Under the pieces are notes generated by a model, which did not search any database, was not told the origin of the DNA, and saw nothing but the letters and a program-made list of their open reading frames with translations. From contig NZ_CP014234.1 in NCBI RefSeq assembly GCF_001553955.1, positions 2,356,001 to 2,420,000 on the forward strand: a stretch of 64,000 nt of DNA, in the 5' to 3' direction. Origin of the DNA: Moraxella osloensis (GTDB taxonomy: Bacteria; Pseudomonadota; Gammaproteobacteria; Pseudomonadales; Moraxellaceae). Within the stretch, counting starts at the first letter, position 1; each line of letters starts with the position of its first letter. The position numbers and the translations under genes are program-made. Shown one piece after another: positions 9,223-16,190 of the stretch.

Positions 9223-10005
9223 TTATTGAAAGTTACTATCGGGACGGGCTTGCGCATCGGCAATATAGTCTACTGCTACTTCACCCAACGCAAGGGTGAG
9301 ATTAGCAATAATATGAGAGGTTTTGACGATTTCTAGCACAGGTAATTTTGACACGGGTGCCATCACATGGTCAAATAACTGTAAGGTAGCAGGTCCTGTA
9401 TAGGCTGCTTTAACTTCTACATTGGTCAAATAATAACGTACCAACTCGCAAATACGCGGCGTGCCATCGACATGGGGAATAAGTTTTAACAAATAATTGG
9501 GCGTTTTTTCCATATTGGCTTTGACGGTGGCTTTGTCCAGCTCATCATATTTATATGCCATAGTGCCTGTGGCTACGCGCACACTGCCATAGTCGAGGGT
9601 GCCAAGTAGCGTGTCGGTGTTGTCAACGGTTAATACAGGCGATGCCATTTTTTTGGGGAAACCCCACAGCTCACGCCCGCCCGCGGTAGGTCCAAAGTCA
9701 TCTAAAAACATACAATGGGTATAATTGGCATGACGGCCTTCGGCATCAATCACTTCAATCACTTGTCCCGATTCAGTATAGTTGCCAAATCCTGTACTGT
9801 TGGGCATACGGATAAACTCGTAACTCACCAACGCGTCATCAGTGATTTGCAGTGACTCAGGTACAATAGCGCGCAGTTTTTCGGGATCGGTGCGGTAGGT
9901 GATGATAAAGTATTCGCGGTCAAAAAATTCGTAAGGACCATTCGAACAAGGTGGGGCAGTAAAAGGCATAAACGTCGCGTTATCTAAGATATCACTCGCT
10001 TTCAT
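9223..10005 (-). CDS. adc: Acetoacetate decarboxylase
   Basis: A 260-residue member of the ADC family, which decarboxylates acetoacetate to acetone and CO2 through a Schiff base. GFPKK supplies Lys118 and Lys119, equivalent to Lys115 (Schiff base) and Lys116 of the Clostridium enzyme. Arg30 and Glu78 align with the active-site Arg29 and Glu76. It is probably the first gene of an operon with bdhA, starting at an ATG preceded by AAAGGAAA. Some ADC-family members have other substrates, but all catalytic residues and the pairing with hydroxybutyrate dehydrogenase favour the classical role. Confidence 0.9.
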   Translation of the reverse strand: MKASDILDNATFMPFTAPPCSNGPYEFFDREYFIITYRTDPEKLRAIVPESLQITDDALVSYEFIRMPNSTGFGNYTESGQVIEVIDAEGRHANYTHCMFLDDFGPTAGGRELWGFPKKMASPVLTVDNTDTLLGTLDYGSVRVATGTMAYKYDELDKATVKANMEKTPNYLLKLIPHVDGTPRICELVRYYLTNVEVKAAYTGPATLQLFDHVMAPVSKLPVLEIVKTSHIIANLTLALGEVAVDYIADAQARPDSNFQ

Positions 10006-10223
10006 GAGCTTTCCTTTTTATCTCGTTATATTATCCAGTTATGCAATATTATTTAATTTTATTGTTATGACATGAAGCAGGAAATATCATACACCCTTAT
10101 GCAAAATCAATCCCAAGACAAAATTGTTATGATGTTGTAATAATTTTTTCACACCTGCATCCGCTTAACTTTGGCGATAGCAGGTTATCTGACGGCAAGG
10201 TAGGGCTGTTCTTATGGGCTATT

Positions 10224-10940
10224 TTATTGGCTAGTTAACAGTGCATGACCGCAGAGCACACTCACGGCATTCTCAGTGCGTAAGATGCGATTGCCAATAT
10301 GCGCCGCTTGGCAGCCAGCGGTTTTGAATAATTCGACTTCATAATCGATCCAGCCGCCTTCAGCCCCAATCACTAGCACATGTGGCAGGGCATTGTCCCA
10401 CACTTGGGTAAACTGCTCATTGGCATAAGGATGTGTCAAAATCGCCTGTTTACCCGCGATTAAAGCAGGGAGTTCATCTTCAACAAAGGGTTTTAAGCGT
10501 TTTTTGAGGCTCACGGTCGGGCTTACGGTATCGCAGGCTTGTTGTAGGCCTTCATGGATATAGTTATCGAGCTGAGTTAAAAAAGGGGTCTGCCAGTAGC
10601 TTTTTTCACTACGGTAACTATTGACCAAGATAATATGCTGGACACCCATCGCCGTCATGTCCAAAAATAGACGACGCAATACCTTGGGGCGGGGAATTGC
10701 CAAAATAACAGTCAGCGGAAGTTTGGCAGGTGGTGCAATAGTACAGTGGATTTGCGATAATTCGATGCTTGAATCGTGGATATTACTGACAACCGCTGTG
10801 CCTAAATGACCATTTTTGATACCGACTTTCACCGTATCGCCCAATGCCACTTTAAGCACCTGTTTTAAATGCATAACGCGCGTTTTATCATCAATAATAG
10901 CGGTCGATAAGGTATTTTGTGGTAAAAGAATGATATTCAT
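10224..10940 (-). CDS. rsmE: 16S rRNA (uracil-1498-N3)-methyltransferase
   Basis: A SPOUT-fold methyltransferase of 238 residues that methylates U1498 of 16S rRNA. The N-terminal PUA-like domain occupies about residues 1–70. The C-terminal trefoil knot shows LAIPRPK, VIGAEGGW and RILRTENAV, the SAM-binding signatures of RsmE. It lies alone downstream of tRNA-Ser on the same strand, separated from it by a terminator. Confidence 0.94.
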   Translation of the reverse strand: MNIILLPQNTLSTAIIDDKTRVMHLKQVLKVALGDTVKVGIKNGHLGTAVVSNIHDSSIELSQIHCTIAPPAKLPLTVILAIPRPKVLRRLFLDMTAMGVQHIILVNSYRSEKSYWQTPFLTQLDNYIHEGLQQACDTVSPTVSLKKRLKPFVEDELPALIAGKQAILTHPYANEQFTQVWDNALPHVLVIGAEGGWIDYEVELFKTAGCQAAHIGNRILRTENAVSVLCGHALLTSQ

Positions 10941-10960
10941 AGGGATAAATCTTAGGCAAT

Positions 10961-10999
10961 AAAAAACCCCAAAACTTAATCAAGTCAGGGGTTTTTTTA
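10961..10999 (-). terminator. Terminator downstream of tRNA-Ser
   Basis: Read on the minus strand, AAACCCC pairs with GGGGTTT, with an inner ACTT/AAGT stem, and ends in a T-run. The A-run on the other side makes it near-symmetric. Confidence 0.85.
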
Positions 11000-11002
11000 A
11001 TA

Positions 11003-11092
11003 TGGCGGAAGCTGAGAGATTCGAACTCTCGAAGGGCTCGCACCCTTGCCGGTTTTCAAGACCGGTGCATTCAACCGCTCTGCCAAGCTTCC
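11003..11092 (-). tRNA. tRNA-Ser (anticodon UGA)
   Basis: On the minus strand the acceptor arms GGAAGCT and AGCTTCC pair, and CCA is encoded. The anticodon loop reads CTTGAAA with anticodon TGA, and a long variable arm is present, as in serine tRNAs. Length 90. Confidence 0.96.
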
Positions 11093-11402
11093 AAATTGTG
11101 GTGGCTATTATATACAAGTGAAATAACAATGCAAGCATTTTTTTACGTTAATGCAAAAAATATTAGCAAAAGAAAGCTAAATAGAAAGTTGGCTAACTAT
11201 GCTGAAAATTTTGGCTTAATACTTGAGCTTCATACCTTGCGCTAATGTTAAGCAACATATTGAAGCAAAAAACGCTCAAAAACCCACCAAATTTGCGTCT
11301 AAAAATATTGATACAACGGATTGTTTTAGTGCCTCCATGTGACCCATTACAGCTTAACAATAATGTTGAAAATTACCTTGCTGATATGTTATCACATTGT
11401 TA
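11093..11402. other. Intergenic stretch without recognisable gene
   Basis: AT-rich DNA between tRNA-Ser and the dctA remnant. Short open frames exist on the plus strand (for example around 11250–11340 and 11320–11405), but I recognise neither. Given the decayed dctA fragment just downstream, this is probably decaying sequence. Confidence 0.5.
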
Positions 11403-11415
11403 ATAACTCGCTGCT

Positions 11416-11686
11416 CTGGCACGTTACAATGGCTTTTCAATCATCAAAATGATCAAGTACATCAAAGATGAATTACTATTGGTGTTAGGCAGCAGTCGAA
11501 GGGATGGCACTTATCTTAGGGATTGACCGCTTTATGTCAGAGTGCCGTGCATTGACCAACTTGACCGGTAATGCCTGTGCGACGATTGTCGTGTCACGTT
11601 GGGAAAATGCGCTAGACAAACAGCGTTTGGACGCCGCGCTCAATGGTCAGCCATTACCGCCTATTGAGCATCATCCCACCGTATAA
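11416..11686 (+). pseudogene. dctA: Remnant of C4-dicarboxylate transporter DctA
   Basis: Two DctA pieces in different frames. Bases 11416–11496 encode [10 protein letters not shown] followed by [14 protein letters not shown], the cytoplasmic segment before DctA's core re-entrant region. Bases 11507–11681 encode [31 protein letters not shown] and LDAALNG, the C-terminal transmembrane part and tail. The roughly 90 residues that normally lie between them are missing, and the two pieces are out of frame (frame 1 versus frame 2). The N-terminal half is absent too. This is therefore a decayed gene, not a functional 60-residue protein. Confidence 0.85.
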
Positions 11687-11734
11687 GCGTATAAGCCTAG
11701 AAAAGATAAGCCTATAAAAGTGTTGATGAATCTT

Positions 11735-11770
11735 AAAAAAACCAAAACATTTGCGTTTTGGGTTTTTTAT
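11735..11770. terminator. Bidirectional hairpin terminator
   Basis: An A-run with ACCAAAAC, loop ATTTGC, then GTTTTGGGTTTTTT. It closes the old dctA transcript on the plus strand and the convergent 11785–12087 gene on the minus strand. Confidence 0.75.
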
Positions 11771-11784
11771 GGGGCTAAAAATGC

Positions 11785-12087
11785 TTAAGGTTTTGCCGTA
11801 TCAGTTGCTTTGGCTTTGGCTTTGGCTGTCTCATCAATGGCTTCAAAAATCACCTCATCAGGCACCCCTTGACGCTTAAGCTTTTCGATAAAACGGCTGT
11901 CTTTAGCGAGTGAGTAGCCGACATTCTCGGCATCGAGTCCCCGGCGAATATATAAGCGAATCAAGCCTTGAATACGTGGAAACCCATGGCTTTTGGCGAC
12001 TTGGGTCAACAAATCTCGCATTTCTTCAGTGATTTTGATATGGATAGGAACCATGACTTGTTGATTTTTTTTGATTTTAGTAACCAT
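11785..12087 (-). CDS. Small basic protein, possible ribbon-helix-helix DNA-binding protein
   Basis: About 100 residues. The N-terminal half has the pattern of a ribbon-helix-helix domain: a basic strand (KKNQQVMVPIHIKITEE), then two helices (MRDLLTQVAKSHGF and IQGLIRLYIRRGLD). The tail is Lys/Ala-rich. I do not recognise a named family. I place the start at the ATG at 12087 because GAGG lies seven bases upstream; in-frame ATGs at 12093 and 12120 are poorer. No obvious partner toxin or target gene is adjacent; the neighbour on the same strand is another unknown gene. A transcription regulator is a reasonable guess, no more. Confidence 0.6.
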   Translation of the reverse strand: MVTKIKKNQQVMVPIHIKITEEMRDLLTQVAKSHGFPRIQGLIRLYIRRGLDAENVGYSLAKDSRFIEKLKRQGVPDEVIFEAIDETAKAKAKATDTAKP

Positions 12088-12301
12088 TTGCATGCCTCGC
12101 GTGTGATCAATTTTTAGCAATCAAGCTAGATATAACCAAATTATCAATTAGACGGAAAATTTAGCGCAATTAGATATCTTTAACCTAGTGTAATTATTTC
12201 ATTGGCGATAAACAAGCAAGGCAAACGTAAAATTCCTACAAAAATCTTAGCCAAATGTTGCATTAGCTTAACGCCGCACGCGACAATCAGGCGAAATTTC
12301 T

Positions 12302-12790
12302 TTACAAAATTTGTTGCTCCCAATAGGTCTGTACCGATTTATCGCATTGATAAACCTTCTCAACGATGCGATCAGCAGGGGCATTATTCACTTTTTTCAC
12401 CAATTCAACCCACAGCTCGGGCGTACCGAATTCAATAATCACATTGAATAGGGGCGTCATATCGCGCTGCAACAGCGATTGGTCAATCATATATGCCGCA
12501 AACACACACGCTTTCGGGTTTTTATCGGACACTGCGCGATAAGCCATGCCATCAAGCAAGGCTGGCACGGTGATTTTGAATTCTGGTAAAAGCTGCATGG
12601 CCAAATGCGCGCTATCAGGCAGCTTGATTAGCTCGATAAATTGGGTGATTAAGCTTTCATAGTAAGATTTATCATCTGGCGACAATTTACCTTGCTGATG
12701 ATCGCTTACTAGCTGGGTGATGCGGTCTTTATTAATCGCTTGTTGTAGGGCTAAAAATTGAGATTGGGTAGGGGAAAAAGACAGTGTCAT
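12302..12790 (-). CDS. Uncharacterised alpha-helical protein
   Basis: A 162-residue soluble, mainly helical protein with no signal peptide and no membrane segment. Segments such as LPEFKITVPALLDGMAYRAV, KACVFAAYMIDQSLL and TPELWVELVKKVNNAP suggest helical repeats. I do not recognise the family. It starts at an ATG directly downstream of a 14-bp tandem repeat, which may affect its 5' untranslated region. It is followed (on its strand) by 180 bp of non-coding DNA before the small basic protein gene. Confidence 0.7.
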   Translation of the reverse strand: MTLSFSPTQSQFLALQQAINKDRITQLVSDHQQGKLSPDDKSYYESLITQFIELIKLPDSAHLAMQLLPEFKITVPALLDGMAYRAVSDKNPKACVFAAYMIDQSLLQRDMTPLFNVIIEFGTPELWVELVKKVNNAPADRIVEKVYQCDKSVQTYWEQQIL

Positions 12791-12794
12791 AAGT

Positions 12795-12858
12795 AGTATC
12801 TTATCAATAGTATCTTATCAATAGTATCTTATAGTACTTTAGCATAGTACTTTAGCAA
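12795..12858. repeat. Tandem repeats upstream of the 162-residue gene
   Basis: The 14-bp unit AGTATCTTATCAAT occurs 2.7 times (12795–12832), then a related 13-bp unit AGTACTTTAGCAT twice (12833–12858). The array lies in the leader region of the minus-strand gene ending at 12302. Confidence 0.85.
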
Positions 12859-12935
12859 GTGAGATGATAGGGTATCAAAAACAGGCATATTAAACAGCAA
12901 ATTGCTAAACTTTGCTCATAAAAAACATTGCTCAT

Positions 12936-12966
12936 AAAAAAACCCATTCACAAGGGAACGGGTTCA
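12936..12966 (-). terminator. Terminator of the upstream tRNA-Asn copy
   Basis: On the minus strand AACCCGTTCCC pairs imperfectly with TGAATGGGTT and is followed by seven Ts. Confidence 0.7.
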
Positions 12967-12992
12967 AAATATACAACAGAATTTGGCTTGAT

Positions 12993-13068
12993 TGGCTCTC
13001 CAACCTGGGCTCGAACCAGGGACACATGGATTAACAGTCCATTGCTCTACCGACTGAGCTATTGGAGA
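12993..13068 (-). tRNA. tRNA-Asn (anticodon GUU), copy 1
   Basis: On the minus strand TCTCCAA pairs with TTGGAGA, CCA is encoded, and the anticodon loop is CTGTTAA. Length 76. It differs from copy 2 by one base in the D loop (CGG versus TGG). Confidence 0.96.
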
Positions 13069-13195
13069 ACAGATAATCAAGTGGTGCGTATATTACTGAG
13101 ATTTAAAAAATGAGTCAAGCATTTTTTAGCAAAAAATATCAATAAAATGCATGATGCAAATGATTCATAGCATTAATGCTAGATAAAAAATGCCA

Positions 13196-13236
13196 CATAA
13201 AAAAAGACCTCTAACAACACTTGTTAAAGGTCTTCT
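13196..13236 (-). terminator. Terminator of tRNA-Asn copy 2
   Basis: AAGACCT/AGGTCTT with an inner TTAACAA/TTGTTAA stem. The minus-strand transcript ends in a T-run. Confidence 0.85.
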
Positions 13237-13241
13237 TAATA

Positions 13242-13317
13242 TGGCTCTCCAACCTGGGCTCGAACCAGGGACACATGGATTAACAGTCCATTGCTCTACC
13301 AACTGAGCTATTGGAGA
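13242..13317 (-). tRNA. tRNA-Asn (anticodon GUU), copy 2
   Basis: Same structure as copy 1, 76 nt with encoded CCA. It is a tandem duplicate 173 bp upstream, each copy having its own terminator, so they are probably separate transcription units. Confidence 0.96.
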
Positions 13318-13614
13318 ATAAGCGGTAGAATTTTTTGTTAAACCTGCAAAAAACATCGCAGCGTTTAAGTGGTGCGTATTTTAGCAAATTAACCGTGACT
13401 GTCAAGCCCTATATCAAAAATATTCGGATTTTTTTATTTTTGACCAGATTATGGCTAGTAGTCAGTCAGTTACTGATTGGCTATTGTGATGATAAGGCGA
13501 ATTTGCTACTTTAGCGATTAAGGCATCACTGTATGGGTCAAGTTGATTCACAGCTATGCTAAGGTTGATAATTTTTTATCATAGTTGTTATATAAATTAA
13601 GAAGGATCGCCATT

Positions 13615-14181
13615 GTGCCCAACGCCATTGAATCAAATCAAAATTTGCAAGTTGCCCCTTTACAAAACGAACTTACCATGTCTGTGCTGATGACGCCTGA
13701 TTTGGCAAACTTCACCGGCAATGTGCATGGCGGCGATTTATTAAAGATGCTTGACCAAGTGGCTTATGCTTGTGCCAGTCGCTATAGTGGTGGTTACGTG
13801 GTTACGTGGTTACGTGGTTACGTGGTGACGCTATCGGTGGATCAAGTGATTTTTCGTGAGCCGATTCATGTAGGGGAGTTGGTCACCTTTTTGGCAAGCG
13901 TCAATTATGTGGGCAAAACTTCGATGGAAGTGGGTATTCGAGTGCAGGCAGAAAATATCCAAAACCGTACGATACGCCATACCAACATTTGTTATTTTAC
14001 CATGGTCGCGGTGGATCAATATGGCAAGCCAACCGGGTGCCACCCCTTGAAATCAAAGATAGTTTGCAAGAATGTCGCCAAAAAGCCGCACAGATGCGTA
14101 AAGCATTACGTTTTCAAAGTAATAACATTCCCCAATGTGATATCAAATAGGCAAAAGAATGCGTCATCAATATTCCTCTAA
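13615..14181 (+). CDS. Acyl-CoA thioesterase, hot-dog fold (repeat insertion and C-terminal frameshift)
   Basis: A YciA/BFIT-like acyl-CoA hydrolase. The hot-dog signature ANFTGNVHGGDLLKMLDQ with its catalytic Asp is intact, as are FREPIHVGELVTF and CYFTMVAVD. Two lesions are visible. First, an 8-bp tandem repeat inserts eight extra residues (about VVTWLRGY) into a conserved strand; three extra units equal 24 bp, so the frame is kept. Second, a G-run at 14035–14037 appears one base short: shifting there gives VPPLEIKDSLQ and a stop at 14151, the normal family ending, whereas the present frame runs into the next gene to 14181. The start is the GTG at 13615 with AAGGA eight bases upstream. The core fold may survive; activity is uncertain. 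Confidence 0.75.
   Translation: MPNAIESNQNLQVAPLQNELTMSVLMTPDLANFTGNVHGGDLLKMLDQVAYACASRYSGGYVVTWLRGYVVTLSVDQVIFREPIHVGELVTFLASVNYVGKTSMEVGIRVQAENIQNRTIRHTNICYFTMVAVDQYGKPTGCHPLKSKIVCKNVAKKPHRCVKHYVFKVITFPNVISNRQKNASSIFL
13792..13823. repeat. 8-bp tandem repeat inside the thioesterase gene
   Basis: Four perfect copies of GGTTACGT, followed by a degenerate GGTGACG. Because 8 is not a multiple of 3, gain or loss of one or two units would shift the frame. The present count keeps it open. Confidence 0.95.
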
Positions 14182-14833
14182 AAAACCCAACAAACCGTTA
14201 AATCCATCAGGCTCATTAAATGCTAAAAAATTAGCCTTGCTAATTTTATTGACCTCGACTGGTATGACTATGTTGGTTCATCCTGCTTACGCCGAATTAA
14301 TCATTCAAAACAACCCAGTCAATGGTCAAACACCAGTTACCACTATTAATGAATTGCAAACCCAGCCCACGGATGCATCGCTTGACAAGCTTATCAAGGT
14401 GCTACATATCGATAAAATGATTGATGAAATGCTTGCCCAACGTCAGCAAGCGGCCAATATGACGAAAGGGCTACCCCAAGAATTACCTACAGATGAAAAC
14501 GCGGGTATTTTTAGCCGTCATGCGCAAAAACAGCTTAAAAATATCTTTGTCAAATATAGCACCGTCTTGGGACAGCAATTAGACCAACCCATCGCTAAAC
14601 AGCAACTGCAACAAGCTTATCAGGCGATTGCCAAAAGAACCTATACCCAAGCTGAAGTCGATGCCCTCAACCAATTTTATGAGACCCCAATGGGACAACG
14701 CATCTTGAGCAAACAATCGCAAGTTTCCAGTGAGTTTGTGCAGGTGATGATGCCGACCCTGATAGGTGACACAAGCCAATTTGAAAAAGCGATGCCAAGT
14801 TTGCAAAAAGATATCGAAAAAATCTTTAAATAA
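14159..14833 (+). CDS. DUF2059 family exported protein
   Basis: A 224-residue protein with an N-terminal signal peptide: basic start, hydrophobic stretch LALLILLTSTG and cleavage near HPAYA. DUF2059 spans about residues 150–210, shown by TYTQAEVDALNQFYETPMGQ and the following helix SSEFVQVMMPTL. Family members are periplasmic or envelope proteins of unknown function. The gene overlaps the frameshifted tail of the thioesterase; if the thioesterase frame were restored, 7 bp would separate them, suggesting one operon. Confidence 0.88.
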   Translation: MRHQYSSKKPNKPLNPSGSLNAKKLALLILLTSTGMTMLVHPAYAELIIQNNPVNGQTPVTTINELQTQPTDASLDKLIKVLHIDKMIDEMLAQRQQAANMTKGLPQELPTDENAGIFSRHAQKQLKNIFVKYSTVLGQQLDQPIAKQQLQQAYQAIAKRTYTQAEVDALNQFYETPMGQRILSKQSQVSSEFVQVMMPTLIGDTSQFEKAMPSLQKDIEKIFK

Positions 14834-14837
14834 CTAG

Positions 14838-14865
14838 TTGACAATCCATGATAAGTCTATATAAT
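14838..14865 (+). promoter_or_regulatory. Sigma-70 promoter of the tRNA-Val/tRNA-Asp unit
   Basis: TTGACA (14838–14843), 16-bp spacer, TATAAT (14860–14865): both hexamers are perfect. It lies about 55 bp before tRNA-Val, with a GC-rich start region (ACGCGTC) typical of stable RNA genes. Confidence 0.88.
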
Positions 14866-14920
14866 ACGCGTCACTTCGATGATATTGAAGCAACTTGATT
14901 GGCTTATAGATTGCCTATCA

Positions 14921-14996
14921 GGGTCGTTAGCTCAGTTGGTAGAGCGTCTGCCTTACACGCAGAATGTCGGCGGTTCGAATCCGTCACGACCCACCA
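14921..14996 (+). tRNA. tRNA-Val (anticodon UAC)
   Basis: GGGTCGT pairs with ACGACCC, CCA is encoded, and the anticodon loop is CTTACAC. Length 76. Confidence 0.96.
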
Positions 14997-15024
14997 ACCT
15001 ATATCATCGCTATCAAGCTACCGT

Positions 15025-15101
15025 GCAGTGGTAGTTCAGTTGGTTAGAATACCGGCCTGTCACGCCGGGGGTCGCGGGTTCGAGTCCCGTCCGCTGCGCC
15101 A
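15025..15101 (+). tRNA. tRNA-Asp (anticodon GUC)
   Basis: GCAGTGG pairs with CCGCTGC (one G·U), CCA is encoded, and the anticodon loop is CTGTCAC. Length 77. It is co-transcribed with tRNA-Val 28 bp upstream. Confidence 0.96.
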
Positions 15102-15144
15102 CTTATTTTAGTGGAACTAAAAACGAAATTTTTATAGTTTTATG

Positions 15145-15176
15145 CCTCAAATCTCCCCTGATTTGAGGTTTTTTTT
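15145..15176 (+). terminator. Terminator of the tRNA-Val/tRNA-Asp unit
   Basis: A perfect 9-bp stem CCTCAAATC/GATTTGAGG followed by eight Ts. Confidence 0.92.
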
Positions 15177-15465
15177 GCCTTAAATTTTACACCAAGCTAT
15201 TGATTTTAAAAAATATATTATTTTATACATTTTTTTCTTGATATGATTAGGAAAATTGATTTTGATTGTTAAGTTGAAAAGATATTTATTTTTAATATTT
15301 AAGTAAAACTCACGTGACCAAACGCTTGGGACCAAAACGTGACCATTTTGTGAGCAAAAATTTTGGCTGACGGCTTGCAAGGTCACAAGCCGTTGTGAAA
15401 ACACAAGAAGCCTAGCGAAAATCAAAAAATTAGCCACAACGACTAAATGCTTTGATGGGCTATTG

Positions 15466-16167
15466 TTATTTCTGAGAAGCATGTATATACTTGAACAGCC
15501 GTCTTAAGTCATTGGTTTCCCCAAATAATACTAAAACTGTATTAGGCTCAATGACAAAATCTGGATGCACAATGCCATCGATTTTGGATTTAGTTTGATT
15601 TCGACCAAAACCAAATTGGGTTTGCTGAAATGAAACGGTGGTTAACAGCATCACATTAAATTGATTGATTAAATCAAGCGCATGAACTGTTTTACCGTAA
15701 AATGTAGGCGGTGTCTGTATTTGAACGATACTATAATCGTTATCAAGTTCAAACGAATCAATTAAGCCAGTTAGCGAGAGTTTTTTTGCCCAGTGCGTTG
15801 CCGCCTCGTTTTCGGGCTGGATGATGTCATCCACCCCCAATGCTTGTAGCACTTTTTCATGCAGTGGGTTAATCGCTCGGCTAATGATATATTTGGCATT
15901 GAGATTTTTGAATAGCGCAGTGACCATCACGTTTTGCCCTTGGTCTTCGCCAATGGTAATGAGCACCACATCTGTCTGGGCGATGGGTAACCCTGAGACG
16001 GCGTTTTCGCTAGTAGAATCGATACAAATCGTGTGCGAAATGGATTCTTTGTAGCGCTCGACTTTATCCATATCGATATCAATACCAATGACCTCATGCC
16101 CTTGACTGGTGAGTTTGGTGGCGAGTGATGAGCCAAAATTGCCTAGACCGACGATGATGTATTTCAT
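15466..16167 (-). CDS. ktrA: Ktr/Trk potassium channel regulatory subunit (RCK)
   Basis: A cytoplasmic NAD(H)/nucleotide-binding RCK protein of 233 residues that gates the membrane subunit encoded just upstream. The Rossmann motif GLGNFGSS is at residues 7–14, with the ribose-binding acidic residues in IGIDID. An RCK_C (TrkA-C) domain occupies about residues 140–220. It lies 23 bp downstream of the TrkH-type gene, so the two form an operon. The single-RCK length matches KtrA rather than the doubled E. coli TrkA. Confidence 0.9.
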   Translation of the reverse strand: MKYIIVGLGNFGSSLATKLTSQGHEVIGIDIDMDKVERYKESISHTICIDSTSENAVSGLPIAQTDVVLITIGEDQGQNVMVTALFKNLNAKYIISRAINPLHEKVLQALGVDDIIQPENEAATHWAKKLSLTGLIDSFELDNDYSIVQIQTPPTFYGKTVHALDLINQFNVMLLTTVSFQQTQFGFGRNQTKSKIDGIVHPDFVIEPNTVLVLFGETNDLRRLFKYIHASQK

Positions 16168-16190
16168 ATCTATACCTTATCAATTTATTT

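Noticed and set aside
11504-11686. A stand-alone 60-residue protein.
   Set aside because: It is the C-terminus of DctA in a decayed gene, not a separate small protein.
12202-12438. A 78-codon plus-strand frame.
   Set aside because: It overlaps the 162-residue gene antisense; no domain and no ribosome-binding site.
12993-13317. Integrative element flanked by the two tRNA-Asn copies.
   Set aside because: Only 173 bp, mostly a terminator, separate them, and no integrase or cargo is present; a simple tRNA duplication.
14899-15111. A plus-strand frame across tRNA-Val and tRNA-Asp.
   Set aside because: It is made of the tRNA genes themselves.
15180-15482. A 100-codon open frame on the minus strand between the tRNA-Asp terminator and ktrA.
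   Set aside because: AT-rich, no recognisable domain, and its start overlaps the ktrA 3' end by 17 bp. Codon composition looks like intergenic DNA.
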